Shown here: in pieces, positions 1 to 7,575 of the stretch | How the letters are laid out: each line of letters begins with the position of its first letter | Numbering within the stretch: the stretch's first letter is position 1 | Origin: Clostridiaceae bacterium | GTDB lineage: Bacteria > Bacillota > Clostridia > Saccharofermentanales > UBA5734 | Reading direction: 5' to 3' | NCBI GenBank assembly: GCA_012511525.1 | Contig: JAAZFW010000260.1 | Span: forward strand, 1 to 8,595 | Length of the DNA stretch: 8,595 nucleotides | Translations under genes and position numbers: made by a program | Notes under the pieces: generated by a model | The model's input: only the letters and a program-made list of their open reading frames with translations | Databases searched by the model: none | Told to the model about the DNA's origin: nothing

Positions 1-1564
<1,564 letters not shown>

Positions 1565-1580
1565 AAGGAGAGAACCACCC

Positions 1581-2600
1581 ATGCAGACGAGGACCATCCC
1601 CCGTACTGGGCTTGACGCCAGCGTGATCTGCTTCGGCGGCGGCGCGATCACATACAGCGACCGCGCTGGGTTTGCTATGGAGCAGCTGGATCTTTATCGC
1701 GGCCTGGGCGGCAATTTTATCGACACCGCCAACATCTACGGCAAGTGGCTGCCGGAATCGAGCAACATCAGCGAGCAGTACATCGGCCAGTGGCTCAAAA
1801 CCAGGAACGCGCGCAACCGAGTGGTCCTGGCAACCAAGGGCGGCCATCCCCACCTGGCATCGATGACCGTTTCGCGCCTGGACCGTCCATCGCTCCAGCA
1901 GGACCTGGACGAGAGCCTTAGCGCCTTGCAGACCGATTGGATCGACCTGTACTGGCTGCACCGCGATGATCCGGAGCTTCCAGCCGGTGCAATTCTGGAC
2001 GTTCTGGAAGCGTTTGTCCGCCAGGGCAAGATCCGCCACTACGGCTGCTCCAATTGGCAGGCCAAACGTATCCTGGAAGCCCGCGAGACGGCGGATCGGG
2101 AAGGCTGGCAGGGCTTTGCGGCCAACCAGCCGCGCTGGAGCCTGGCCGAAGCCAACCCGCAGGGCATCACCGATCCGACTCTGGTCGGCATGGATGACAC
2201 GACTTGGCGCCTGCACCAGGCAACTCAGTTGGCGGCGGTCCCCTACACGGCCCAGGCCAGCGGCTATTTTCAAAAACGGCGTGATGTCGGCAAGGCCGGC
2301 ATACCGGAACCTTTAAGGCGCCGCTATGACAACGCGGTCAACGACCGGCGCTTCGAGCTGATTTCAACCCTTTCGGGCCAGAGCGGCCTGACCTTGGACG
2401 AACTGGTGCTGGGCTACTTGCTGGCCCAGCCTTTTCCGGTCTTCCCAATCATCGGACCGCGCGATGCGGCGCAGCTCGAGGCCAGCATGAAGGCCGGCAG
2501 CCGTGTCTGGCCGCCGGCCCTGGGTGAATGGCTGCGCCGGGCAGAGATGCCGCTAGACAGCGGCGCCGACCTCGCCGTCCGCCTGGGAATCCTGCGATAA
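1581..2600 (+). CDS. aldo/keto reductase (AKR superfamily)
   Basis: This 339-residue protein has the usual length of a single-domain NADPH-dependent TIM-barrel aldo/keto reductase. The catalytic tetrad is visible: Asp48 and Tyr53 in FIDTANIYG, Lys86 in LATKGG, His127 in YWLHRDD. The cofactor-side motifs HYGCSNW (153-159), ANQPRWSLAE (181-190) and PIIGPRDAAQLE (289-300) are also present. The ATG at 1581 is chosen because AAAGGAGAG ends 8 nt upstream and MQTRTIPRTGL is a normal AKR N-terminus; an in-frame ATG at 1536 lies inside the mannosidase gene and has no comparable site. The ribosome binding site abuts the mannosidase stop, so the two genes are probably translated from one mRNA. A role in oxidoreduction of a sugar or sugar-derived carbonyl compound is inference from that neighbour. 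The last 48 bp overlap, on the opposite strand, the end of the ABC transporter gene. Confidence 0.93.
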   Translation: MQTRTIPRTGLDASVICFGGGAITYSDRAGFAMEQLDLYRGLGGNFIDTANIYGKWLPESSNISEQYIGQWLKTRNARNRVVLATKGGHPHLASMTVSRLDRPSLQQDLDESLSALQTDWIDLYWLHRDDPELPAGAILDVLEAFVRQGKIRHYGCSNWQAKRILEARETADREGWQGFAANQPRWSLAEANPQGITDPTLVGMDDTTWRLHQATQLAAVPYTAQASGYFQKRRDVGKAGIPEPLRRRYDNAVNDRRFELISTLSGQSGLTLDELVLGYLLAQPFPVFPIIGPRDAAQLEASMKAGSRVWPPALGEWLRRAEMPLDSGADLAVRLGILR

Positions 2601-4421
2601 GCGCATCTGCTCGCGCATGAACTGATTGGTGTACAAGCGCCAGTAGACGCCTTTGCGATGCAGCAGCTCACGCTGGTTGCCTTCTTCGACGATCTTGCCC
2701 TTGTCGATGACCAGGATGCGGTCGGCGGAGCGGATCGTCGACAGGCGGTGGGCGATGATGAAGCTGGTGCGGCCGCGCAGGGCGTTTTGCATGGCCTGGT
2801 GGATCAGCTGCTCGGTTTCCGTGACCACCGAGGAGGTCGCCTCGTCCAGGACGAACATGCCCGGATCGGACAGGATCGCGCGGGCAAACGAGATCAGCTG
2901 TTTCTGGCCCGTTGACAGCCGGCTGCCGCGTTCGCCGACTTCGCTGGCGTACCCTTTGTCCATCGCCATGATGAAGTCATGGGCGTTGACGATGCGGGCT
3001 GCTTTTTCGATCATCTCATCACTGATGTCCTGGCGGCCGTAGGCGATGTTGTCCCGGACCGAGCCGCTGAACAGGTGCGGTTCCTGCAGGACATAGCCCA
3101 GGTTGGCGTACATCCAGAGCAGGGGGCGTTCGCGGTAGTCGATGCCATCGACCAGGATGCGGCCTTCGGTCGGCTCGTAGAAACGGCAGGCCAGGTTGAC
3201 CAGGGTCGTTTTGCCCGAACCGGTCTCGCCGACGATGGCGATCTTTTCCCCGGCCCTGACCGTCAGGTTGAAATGCTCGAGGATGTTCTCACCGTCCTTA
3301 TAGCGGAAGGTCACGTCCTCGAAGGTGATGTTGCCGGCAAATTCCGGCCACTGCTCGCGGTTGGAATGGAGCATGTCGCCGTAGGTCTGCTCGACCAGCT
3401 CGTTGTCGCGGATGCCGGCCTCCATGTCGATGACGGACATGACGCGTTCAGCAGAGGCCTGGGCGTAGTTGAGCTCGGTGAACACGCGGGCGAACTGCTT
3501 GACCGGGTCGAAAAACTGGACGGCATAGGATATGAAGGCCACCATGGTTCCGTAGCCGATGCTGCCGGGCAAGCCGGTCTCGACCTGGATGCCGCCGCGC
3601 CACAGGACCAATCCGGTGGCGATCGCGCCCAGCAGCAGGACGATCGGCGTGTAGACGGCCGACACAGTCGCCGCACGCACGGCGAAGTTGCGCATGGTCC
3701 CGGTGGTTTCCTGGAACTCGCGGTGCATCGCGTCCTCGATCGACAGCGACTTGATCGTCTTGGCGCCTGTGATGCCTTCGTTGAAGCCCGCTGTCACGTG
3801 CGAGTTATACTTGCGCACCTTGCGGAAATTGAAAATGATCCGCTTCTGGAACAGAATGCTGACCAGGACCAGCACGGGCACGGTCACGAGGACCATCAGG
3901 GCCAGCTTGACATGAAGCAGCAGCATGAAGACCATCATCAGGATCATCATGGCCAGCGACCAAAACAGGTCGATCACGTTCCAGGACAAGGTCTCGCCGA
4001 GCCGGCGGCTGTCCGATGTCAGTCGGGCCAGCAGCCAGCCGACCGGCGTCTGGTCGTAATAGGCCAGAGGCATGGTCTGAAGCTTGGCGAAAGCCGCCTT
4101 GCGGATGTCGTAGGGGATGAAGCACTCCAGCCGGCCGGCGTAGAGGATCATCAATCGGACGTTCAGCGCCTGCAGCACGATGACCGTCAGGGCGATCAGG
4201 CCGAACGGAATCAGGCGCTCCAGCCGACCGGTCAGGGCGATTTTATCGATTGCGTAGCGGTTGAACAGCGGCATAACGGCGTCGACCAGACCGAGCAGAA
4301 ACATCTGGCCGATCAGGATCACCAACTGGCGCTTGTAGGGCCGGGCAAACTGGAGCAAACGCTTCCAGACCTTCATGTCCAGCCGCTTGCTGTATTCCTG
4401 TTCTTGCAAATTCATCATCAT
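2553..4421 (-). CDS. ABC exporter half-transporter, subunit with consensus Walker B (heterodimer partner)
   Basis: This 622-residue protein is a type IV ABC exporter: six membrane segments (roughly 31-53, 72-93, 148-170, 171-191, 257-275, 289-305), then a nucleotide-binding domain. Walker A is GETGSGKTT (398-406), Q-loop Gln446, signature LSTGQ (502-506, deviating from LSGGQ), Walker B MFVLDE with catalytic Glu527, and H-loop His558. The D-loop reads SSVV where SSVD or SALD is usual (Val533, codon GTC). It resembles the catalytic subunit of BmrD/TM288-type heterodimers and should pair with the product of the gene 45 bp upstream; the substrate (drug, lipid or peptide) cannot be read from sequence. 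The start is ambiguous: three ATGs in tandem (4421, 4418, 4415) follow a weak AGCAGG site, and the second or third has better spacing. The 3' end overlaps the convergent aldo/keto reductase gene. Confidence 0.95.
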   Translation of the reverse strand: MMMNLQEQEYSKRLDMKVWKRLLQFARPYKRQLVILIGQMFLLGLVDAVMPLFNRYAIDKIALTGRLERLIPFGLIALTVIVLQALNVRLMILYAGRLECFIPYDIRKAAFAKLQTMPLAYYDQTPVGWLLARLTSDSRRLGETLSWNVIDLFWSLAMMILMMVFMLLLHVKLALMVLVTVPVLVLVSILFQKRIIFNFRKVRKYNSHVTAGFNEGITGAKTIKSLSIEDAMHREFQETTGTMRNFAVRAATVSAVYTPIVLLLGAIATGLVLWRGGIQVETGLPGSIGYGTMVAFISYAVQFFDPVKQFARVFTELNYAQASAERVMSVIDMEAGIRDNELVEQTYGDMLHSNREQWPEFAGNITFEDVTFRYKDGENILEHFNLTVRAGEKIAIVGETGSGKTTLVNLACRFYEPTEGRILVDGIDYRERPLLWMYANLGYVLQEPHLFSGSVRDNIAYGRQDISDEMIEKAARIVNAHDFIMAMDKGYASEVGERGSRLSTGQKQLISFARAILSDPGMFVLDEATSSVVTETEQLIHQAMQNALRGRTSFIIAHRLSTIRSADRILVIDKGKIVEEGNQRELLHRKGVYWRLYTNQFMREQMRLSQDSQADGEVGAAV

Positions 4422-4452
4422 TACCTGCTGCTTTCTCGTTGAAACGCGCGAG

Positions 4453-4464
4453 CTGTCATGACAG
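4453..4464. repeat. 12-bp perfect palindrome between the two ABC genes
   Basis: CTGTCATGACAG reads the same on both strands and fills a quarter of the 45-bp gap between the two ABC genes, just after the stop of the upstream gene. It could form a small mRNA hairpin that adjusts expression of the second subunit, or be a protein site. About two such palindromes are expected by chance in a window this size, so the site is recorded without a functional claim. Confidence 0.25.
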
Positions 4465-4466
4465 GC

Positions 4467-6254
4467 TCAGGCAATATCTTCCATGTTGCTCTGGATCGAC
4501 CAGATTTGCTTGTAATGGCCTTCCTGGCGGATCAGTTCGTCGTGGGTGCCGCGCTGGACGATCCGGCCCTGGTCGAGAACCAGGATCTGGTCGGCTTCGG
4601 CCAGCGTCGTGATGCGGTGGGATATGATCAGGGTCGTCGTCCCGGTTCGCCGCTCTTTCAGGGCGGCCCGGATGGACGCGTCCGTCTCCGTGTCCACGGC
4701 GGACAGGGAGTCGTCAAAAATCAGGATCGGCACATCGCGCAGGACGGTCCGGGCGATGGCGACGCGCTGGCGCTGGCCGCCGGAGAGGGTGACGCCGCGC
4801 TCACCCACGACGGTTTCGTAGCCTTCCTCGAACTCGCCGATCGCCTCGTCGACACAGGCGATGCGCGCGGCGGCCTCGATCTCCGGATCGGTCGCGCCCG
4901 GGCGGCCAACCCGGATGTTCTCCCGGATCGTGCGCGAGAACAGGAACGGTTCCTGCAGCACGATGCCGACATGGCTGCGGATCCAGTCGCGGCTGATCGA
5001 GGACAGTTCGGTACCGTCGATGGTGACCGAGCCCTCCTGGTAATCGTACAGCCTGAGCAGCAGATGGACCAGCGAGCTCTTGCCTGATCCCGTCGCGCCC
5101 AGGATAGCGGTTGTCGAACCGGCGGGGACATCGAATGAGACCTTGTCGAGAACCCACTTGCCGCTGTTGTAGCCGAAACGGACATCCTTGAATGCGATCG
5201 CACCCTGGATGGGCAATCCATTCGCACCGCTGCTGTAATCCTCCTGGACATGATCCAGGATCTCCTGGACGCGGGTCAGCGCAACGAACGCCTGCCCCAT
5301 GAAGCCCATCATCTGGCCCAGTCCGCGGATCGGCCAGATCAGCATGCCGGAATACGTGACGAAAGCGACCATGACACCCAGTGAGATGCGTCCGGTTGCG
5401 GTCAGGAAGGTGCCCGACAGGACGACGATCACCACCTGGAGCATGCAGAGAAAGTCTGACTTCGACCAGTAATCGGCCATCAGGCGCGTGATCTTCAGGA
5501 TGTTGTCCCGATACGTACTGCTGGCCTCGTCGAACTTGTTCATTTCAAACTGCTGAGCGGCGAACGCCTTGACCACCCGGACGCCGCTCAGGTTCTCCTG
5601 CAGCGTCGACGACATCACGCCCTCGGATTCGTCCGTATCCAGGAAGAGGGTCATCATCGAGCGGAAAAAGCGCACCGTCAGGATCAGGATCAGGGGGATC
5701 AGGACCACCGAGATGACCGTGAAGGGGACGTTCAGCGACAGCATGATGCCCAGAACCACCAGGACCTGGAATATGATCGAGATCGCTTCCACGGAACGGT
5801 TGGCGACGAAATGCTGGGTGGTCTCGATGTCGGACGTGCAGCGCTGGATGATGTCGCCGGTCTGCGACTTGACGTGGTAATCGTAGGGCTGGCGCAGGAC
5901 GTGCAGGTAGACCCGGTCGCGCATGCGCTTGGCCGAGCTTTCGCCGGTTATGGAGGCCAGCTTGGCCCGGGTGAACTGCATCAGGCCCTGGACCAGGGTC
6001 AGCCCGACCAGGACGAGCAGAAGCACCCACAGGTTCTGGCGGATGAAGTCGACGCCGCCGATGCGCCCGATCTGCCGGATCAGAAAATCCGGCAACTCAA
6101 GCGGCAGGTCGCCCAGGATGCTGTCCAGGGTGACGCGAATGACCATCGGAACCGCGGTCGCCAGGACGACGTTGCCCATGACGGCCAGCAGCGCGCCAAG
6201 ATATGTGAGCCGGTTTCCTTTGAGGAAACGCAGCATAAGCGTTATTTTATTCAT
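4467..6254 (-). CDS. ABC exporter half-transporter, subunit with degenerate Walker B (heterodimer partner)
   Basis: This 595-residue type IV ABC exporter subunit has six membrane segments (roughly 16-36, 74-93, 153-174, 177-197, 268-288, 290-310) followed by a nucleotide-binding domain. Walker A is GATGSGKSS (386-394), Q-loop Gln434, signature a perfect LSGGQ (490-494), D-loop SAVD (518-521), H-loop His546. Walker B is ILIFDD: the catalytic glutamate is replaced by Asp515, the hallmark of the degenerate subunit in heterodimeric exporters such as BmrC or TM287. With the downstream gene's LSTGQ it would form the degenerate site, while its own LSGGQ completes the catalytic site of the partner. 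The start ATG at 6254 is supported by GGAGG at 6260-6264, 5 nt upstream. It is the first exporter gene after the leader region and should be co-transcribed with the second. The exported substrate is unknown. Confidence 0.95.
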   Translation of the reverse strand: MNKITLMLRFLKGNRLTYLGALLAVMGNVVLATAVPMVIRVTLDSILGDLPLELPDFLIRQIGRIGGVDFIRQNLWVLLLVLVGLTLVQGLMQFTRAKLASITGESSAKRMRDRVYLHVLRQPYDYHVKSQTGDIIQRCTSDIETTQHFVANRSVEAISIIFQVLVVLGIMLSLNVPFTVISVVLIPLILILTVRFFRSMMTLFLDTDESEGVMSSTLQENLSGVRVVKAFAAQQFEMNKFDEASSTYRDNILKITRLMADYWSKSDFLCMLQVVIVVLSGTFLTATGRISLGVMVAFVTYSGMLIWPIRGLGQMMGFMGQAFVALTRVQEILDHVQEDYSSGANGLPIQGAIAFKDVRFGYNSGKWVLDKVSFDVPAGSTTAILGATGSGKSSLVHLLLRLYDYQEGSVTIDGTELSSISRDWIRSHVGIVLQEPFLFSRTIRENIRVGRPGATDPEIEAAARIACVDEAIGEFEEGYETVVGERGVTLSGGQRQRVAIARTVLRDVPILIFDDSLSAVDTETDASIRAALKERRTGTTTLIISHRITTLAEADQILVLDQGRIVQRGTHDELIRQEGHYKQIWSIQSNMEDIA

Positions 6255-6396
6255 ACATTCCTCCGGTTGTCATGCCATCAAGACGATCATCTGCCTGGGT
6301 TTGTTCCGCGTGCGATGGCAGGCGAACAAATGAAAAGAACCGGTCCTGGTGGCCGTTTCATGGCAGTGATGGCGGGTCTGGGTCTTCGGATGTTGA
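6255..6396 (-). promoter_or_regulatory. candidate structured leader RNA upstream of the ABC operon
   Basis: These 142 nt lie between the small ORF and the first ABC gene and hold no convincing gene. Read on the minus strand, several complementary segments occur. CCGGUU (6343-6338) can pair with AACCGG (6268-6263), which overlaps the first two bases of the GGAGG ribosome binding site. UUUGUUC (6330-6324) can pair with GAACAAA (6306-6300). UGCCAUC (6320-6314) can pair with GAUGGCA (6279-6273). The second and third pairings exclude each other, while either can nest inside the first. AUGAAA (6361-6356) can also pair with UUUCAU (6335-6330). A U-rich stretch (6339-6328) follows a GC-rich segment but is not a clean intrinsic terminator. 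The pairings are visible; regulation by them is inference. Confidence 0.35.
6300..6330. repeat. inverted repeat TTTGTTC / GAACAAA
   Basis: Seven-base arms at 6300-6306 and 6324-6330 are perfect reverse complements. Two further G-C pairs (6308-6309 with 6322-6323, allowing one bulged C at 6307) give a 9-bp stem with a 12-nt loop. It lies about 46 bp upstream of the first ABC start codon, inside the transcribed leader. It may be an RNA hairpin or a dyad operator. It has no following T-run on the minus strand, so it is not read as a terminator. Confidence 0.4.
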
Positions 6397-6507
6397 TCAG
6401 ATCAGGGTGGATGCCTGGCCAGATCCGGTGGCCGCTGTCATGAGCGTGACGTTTTGGTTGTCAAGTTGTGCCTTGTTGTTTGCCTCATAAAATAAACCAT
6501 TCATCAT
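6397..6507 (-). CDS. 36-residue small ORF, candidate leader peptide of the ABC operon
   Basis: The ORF begins with two ATGs in tandem (6507 and 6504), continues MMNGLFYEANNKAQ, ends in GQASTLI and stops at TGA (6397-6399). The peptide is hydrophilic, Asn/Gln-rich, has no signal peptide, membrane segment or cysteine, and I do not recognise it. Translation is supported by a near-perfect Shine-Dalgarno (AAAGGAGG, 6513-6520) 5 nt from the first ATG and 8 nt from the second, and by a sigma-A-like promoter about 56 nt upstream. It is the first ORF of the transcript that leads into the heterodimeric ABC exporter. By analogy with B. subtilis bmrB upstream of bmrCD, it may be a leader peptide whose translation controls the exporter. 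A small functional protein, or a chance ORF behind a good ribosome binding site, are the alternatives. Confidence 0.6.
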   Translation of the reverse strand: MMNGLFYEANNKAQLDNQNVTLMTAATGSGQASTLI

Positions 6508-6512
6508 CGCGA

Positions 6513-6520
6513 CCTCCTTT
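6513..6520 (-). promoter_or_regulatory. strong ribosome binding site of the small ORF
   Basis: On the minus strand this reads AAAGGAGG, nearly complementary to the 3' end of 16S rRNA, and sits 5 nt from one ATG and 8 nt from the next. It is the strongest Shine-Dalgarno in the window and the main reason for calling the small ORF real, since no other minus-strand gene start lies nearby. Confidence 0.75.
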
Positions 6521-6546
6521 CTGGCTATCCTGTGTCATTCGATAAG

Positions 6547-6565
6547 AGACGTCTTGGCGACGCCA
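6547..6565. promoter_or_regulatory. adjacent palindromes at the start of the ABC transcript, possible operator
   Basis: AGACGTCT (6547-6554, perfect 8 bp) directly abuts TGGCGACGCCA (6555-6565, 5-bp arms around one base). They cover the expected transcription start of the minus-strand promoter (-10 at 6570-6575) and the first bases of the leader, a usual place for a repressor. No regulator gene is present in the window. Each palindrome alone is short enough to arise by chance; their adjacency and position are the only support. Confidence 0.3.
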
Positions 6566-6569
6566 CATC

Positions 6570-6598
6570 ATATTAGCCTATTTTCCTGCCTCTGGCAA
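6570..6598 (-). promoter_or_regulatory. sigma-A-type promoter for the small ORF and ABC operon
   Basis: On the minus strand the -35 box is TTGCCA (6598-6593) and the -10 box TAATAT (6575-6570), separated by exactly 17 bp. Transcription should start near 6563, giving an untranslated leader of about 55 nt before the small ORF. This is the only good promoter seen upstream of the ABC genes on this strand, so the exporter is probably transcribed through the small ORF. Confidence 0.65.
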
Positions 6599-6619
6599 GA
6601 CATTTTTAAAATTTCTCAG

Positions 6620-6628
6620 TGCTATAAT
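6620..6628 (+). promoter_or_regulatory. extended -10 promoter for the dehydrogenase gene
   Basis: TGCTATAAT contains a perfect TATAAT (6623-6628) and the TG of an extended -10 element one base upstream. The -35 region is poor (GACATT or ACATTT near 6600), as is common with extended -10 promoters. Transcription should start near 6635, about 59 nt ahead of the ATG at 6694. The site is back-to-back with the minus-strand promoter: the two -35 regions nearly touch around 6593-6605, so one regulator could affect both. Confidence 0.6.
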
Positions 6629-6693
6629 CAAGGTGCGTACACATCGGCGGAACAGGAATCGGCAAGAAGAAGAGAAGAAGGGAGCAAAGTACG

Positions 6694-7563
6694 ATGAACG
6701 TTGGATTTATCGGCCTGGGCCGAATGGGCAGCGGATGCTGCTCGAACATCATCGCCAAGGGGCATCGTGTCGTGGTTTACGACCTGGCGGCAGGCGCCAT
6801 GCAGGCCTTCCGGGGCCGGGCACAGCTTGCCCGAAACGCTAACGAGGTCTTTGAGGAAACGGATGTCACGATCCTTTCGCTGCCGGGCTATCCGGAAGTC
6901 GAGGCGGTGACCGCCGGCTTCCTGGAAAAGCCTGTCCAGGGCAAGGGTGTGGTCGACATCAGCACCAGTTCCCCGGTTTCCAGCCGTCGCATCCATGAGC
7001 GGTTCAAGGCCGCGGGCGGACGTTACCTCGACGCCCCCCTGACCGGAACGCCGGCCATGGCTGCGGAAGGAACACTGGTCGTCAACGTCGGCGGGGACGT
7101 GGAGGACTACACGTATTACAAGCCCCTGATCGAATCCTTTGCCAAAACGTCGCATTACATCGGCCCGTCGGGTTCGGGCAACATCGCCAAGCTGGTCAGC
7201 AACTACCTGGCAATCATGTACGAGGCGCTGTATGCCGAATGTTTTCCCCTGGCTGAAAAAGCGGGCTGCGATGTGGCGAAGCTGTTTGAGATCATATCTG
7301 ACAGCGGGGTCAACTGCGGCATGTACCAGAACACCGTTCCGAAGATGTGCATCCGCAAGACCTTCGATCGCGGCTTTCTGCTTGACTATTGCTTGAAGGA
7401 CCTGTCTTATTTCAAACTCTTGTTCGATGAGCACAAGGCGCCGAGCCTCCTTTTGGATGCCGGCATCAACCTTTTCAAACTCGGTCACGCGCTTGGCCTG
7501 GGTCAGGAAGACGCCAGCGCGGTGGCCAAGGTGAGTTACAACAATCTTGGTCTTGACGTCTGA
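6694..7563 (+). CDS. NAD(P)-dependent beta-hydroxyacid dehydrogenase (3-hydroxyisobutyrate dehydrogenase family)
   Basis: This 289-residue protein has the family's normal length. The N-terminal Rossmann fold starts with GFIGLGRMG (4-12), and the second strand ends in VVVYD (Asp30), which suggests NAD preference. DISTSSP (88-94), the substrate loop DAPLTGTPAMAAEGTL (113-128) and GSGNIAKLVSN (160-170) with catalytic Lys166 and Asn170 follow, then the all-helical C-terminal domain with LKDLSYF (234-240). It should interconvert a 3-hydroxyacid and its semialdehyde. The substrate is unknown: the loop differs from the commoner DAPVSGGxxGAxxGTL and also lacks the Arg that I recall binding sulfonate in sulfolactaldehyde reductase YihU. 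AAGGGAG (6678-6684) stands 9 nt before the ATG. It is divergent from the ABC operon and ends 12 bp from the convergent membrane-protein gene, with no terminator in that gap. Confidence 0.93.
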   Translation: MNVGFIGLGRMGSGCCSNIIAKGHRVVVYDLAAGAMQAFRGRAQLARNANEVFEETDVTILSLPGYPEVEAVTAGFLEKPVQGKGVVDISTSSPVSSRRIHERFKAAGGRYLDAPLTGTPAMAAEGTLVVNVGGDVEDYTYYKPLIESFAKTSHYIGPSGSGNIAKLVSNYLAIMYEALYAECFPLAEKAGCDVAKLFEIISDSGVNCGMYQNTVPKMCIRKTFDRGFLLDYCLKDLSYFKLLFDEHKAPSLLLDAGINLFKLGHALGLGQEDASAVAKVSYNNLGLDV

Positions 7564-7575
7564 ATACCCCGGTAA

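Noticed and set aside
2979..4442. 487-codon plus-strand open frame antisense to the second ABC gene
   Set aside because: It mirrors the codon pattern of the real gene on the other strand, has a biased composition rich in Asp, His and Gln, no family motif and no ribosome binding site. The minus-strand frame has every ABC exporter motif.
6287..6361. Second small minus-strand ORF (24 codons, starts ATGAAACGG) in the ABC leader
   Set aside because: There is no Shine-Dalgarno upstream of its ATG, unlike the 36-codon ORF, and the peptide shows nothing notable.
6394..6404. TGATCAGATCA palindrome over the small ORF stop codon
   Set aside because: Five-base arms around one base are expected about eight times in a window of this length; no second copy or matching promoter position supports an operator.
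5811..6443. 210-codon plus-strand open frame running from the first ABC gene into the intergenic region
   Set aside because: Most of it is a shadow of the ABC gene. The part beyond 6254 has no separate start signal and overlaps the leader and small ORF on the other strand.
6628..7488. 286-codon minus-strand open frame antisense to the dehydrogenase
   Set aside because: The plus-strand frame carries the complete dehydrogenase motif set; the antisense product has no recognisable motif and no ribosome binding site.
7564..7575. Possible terminator between the convergent dehydrogenase and membrane-protein genes
   Set aside because: The 12-bp gap contains only TACC/GGTA arms of 4 bp without a T-run, too weak for an intrinsic terminator in either direction.
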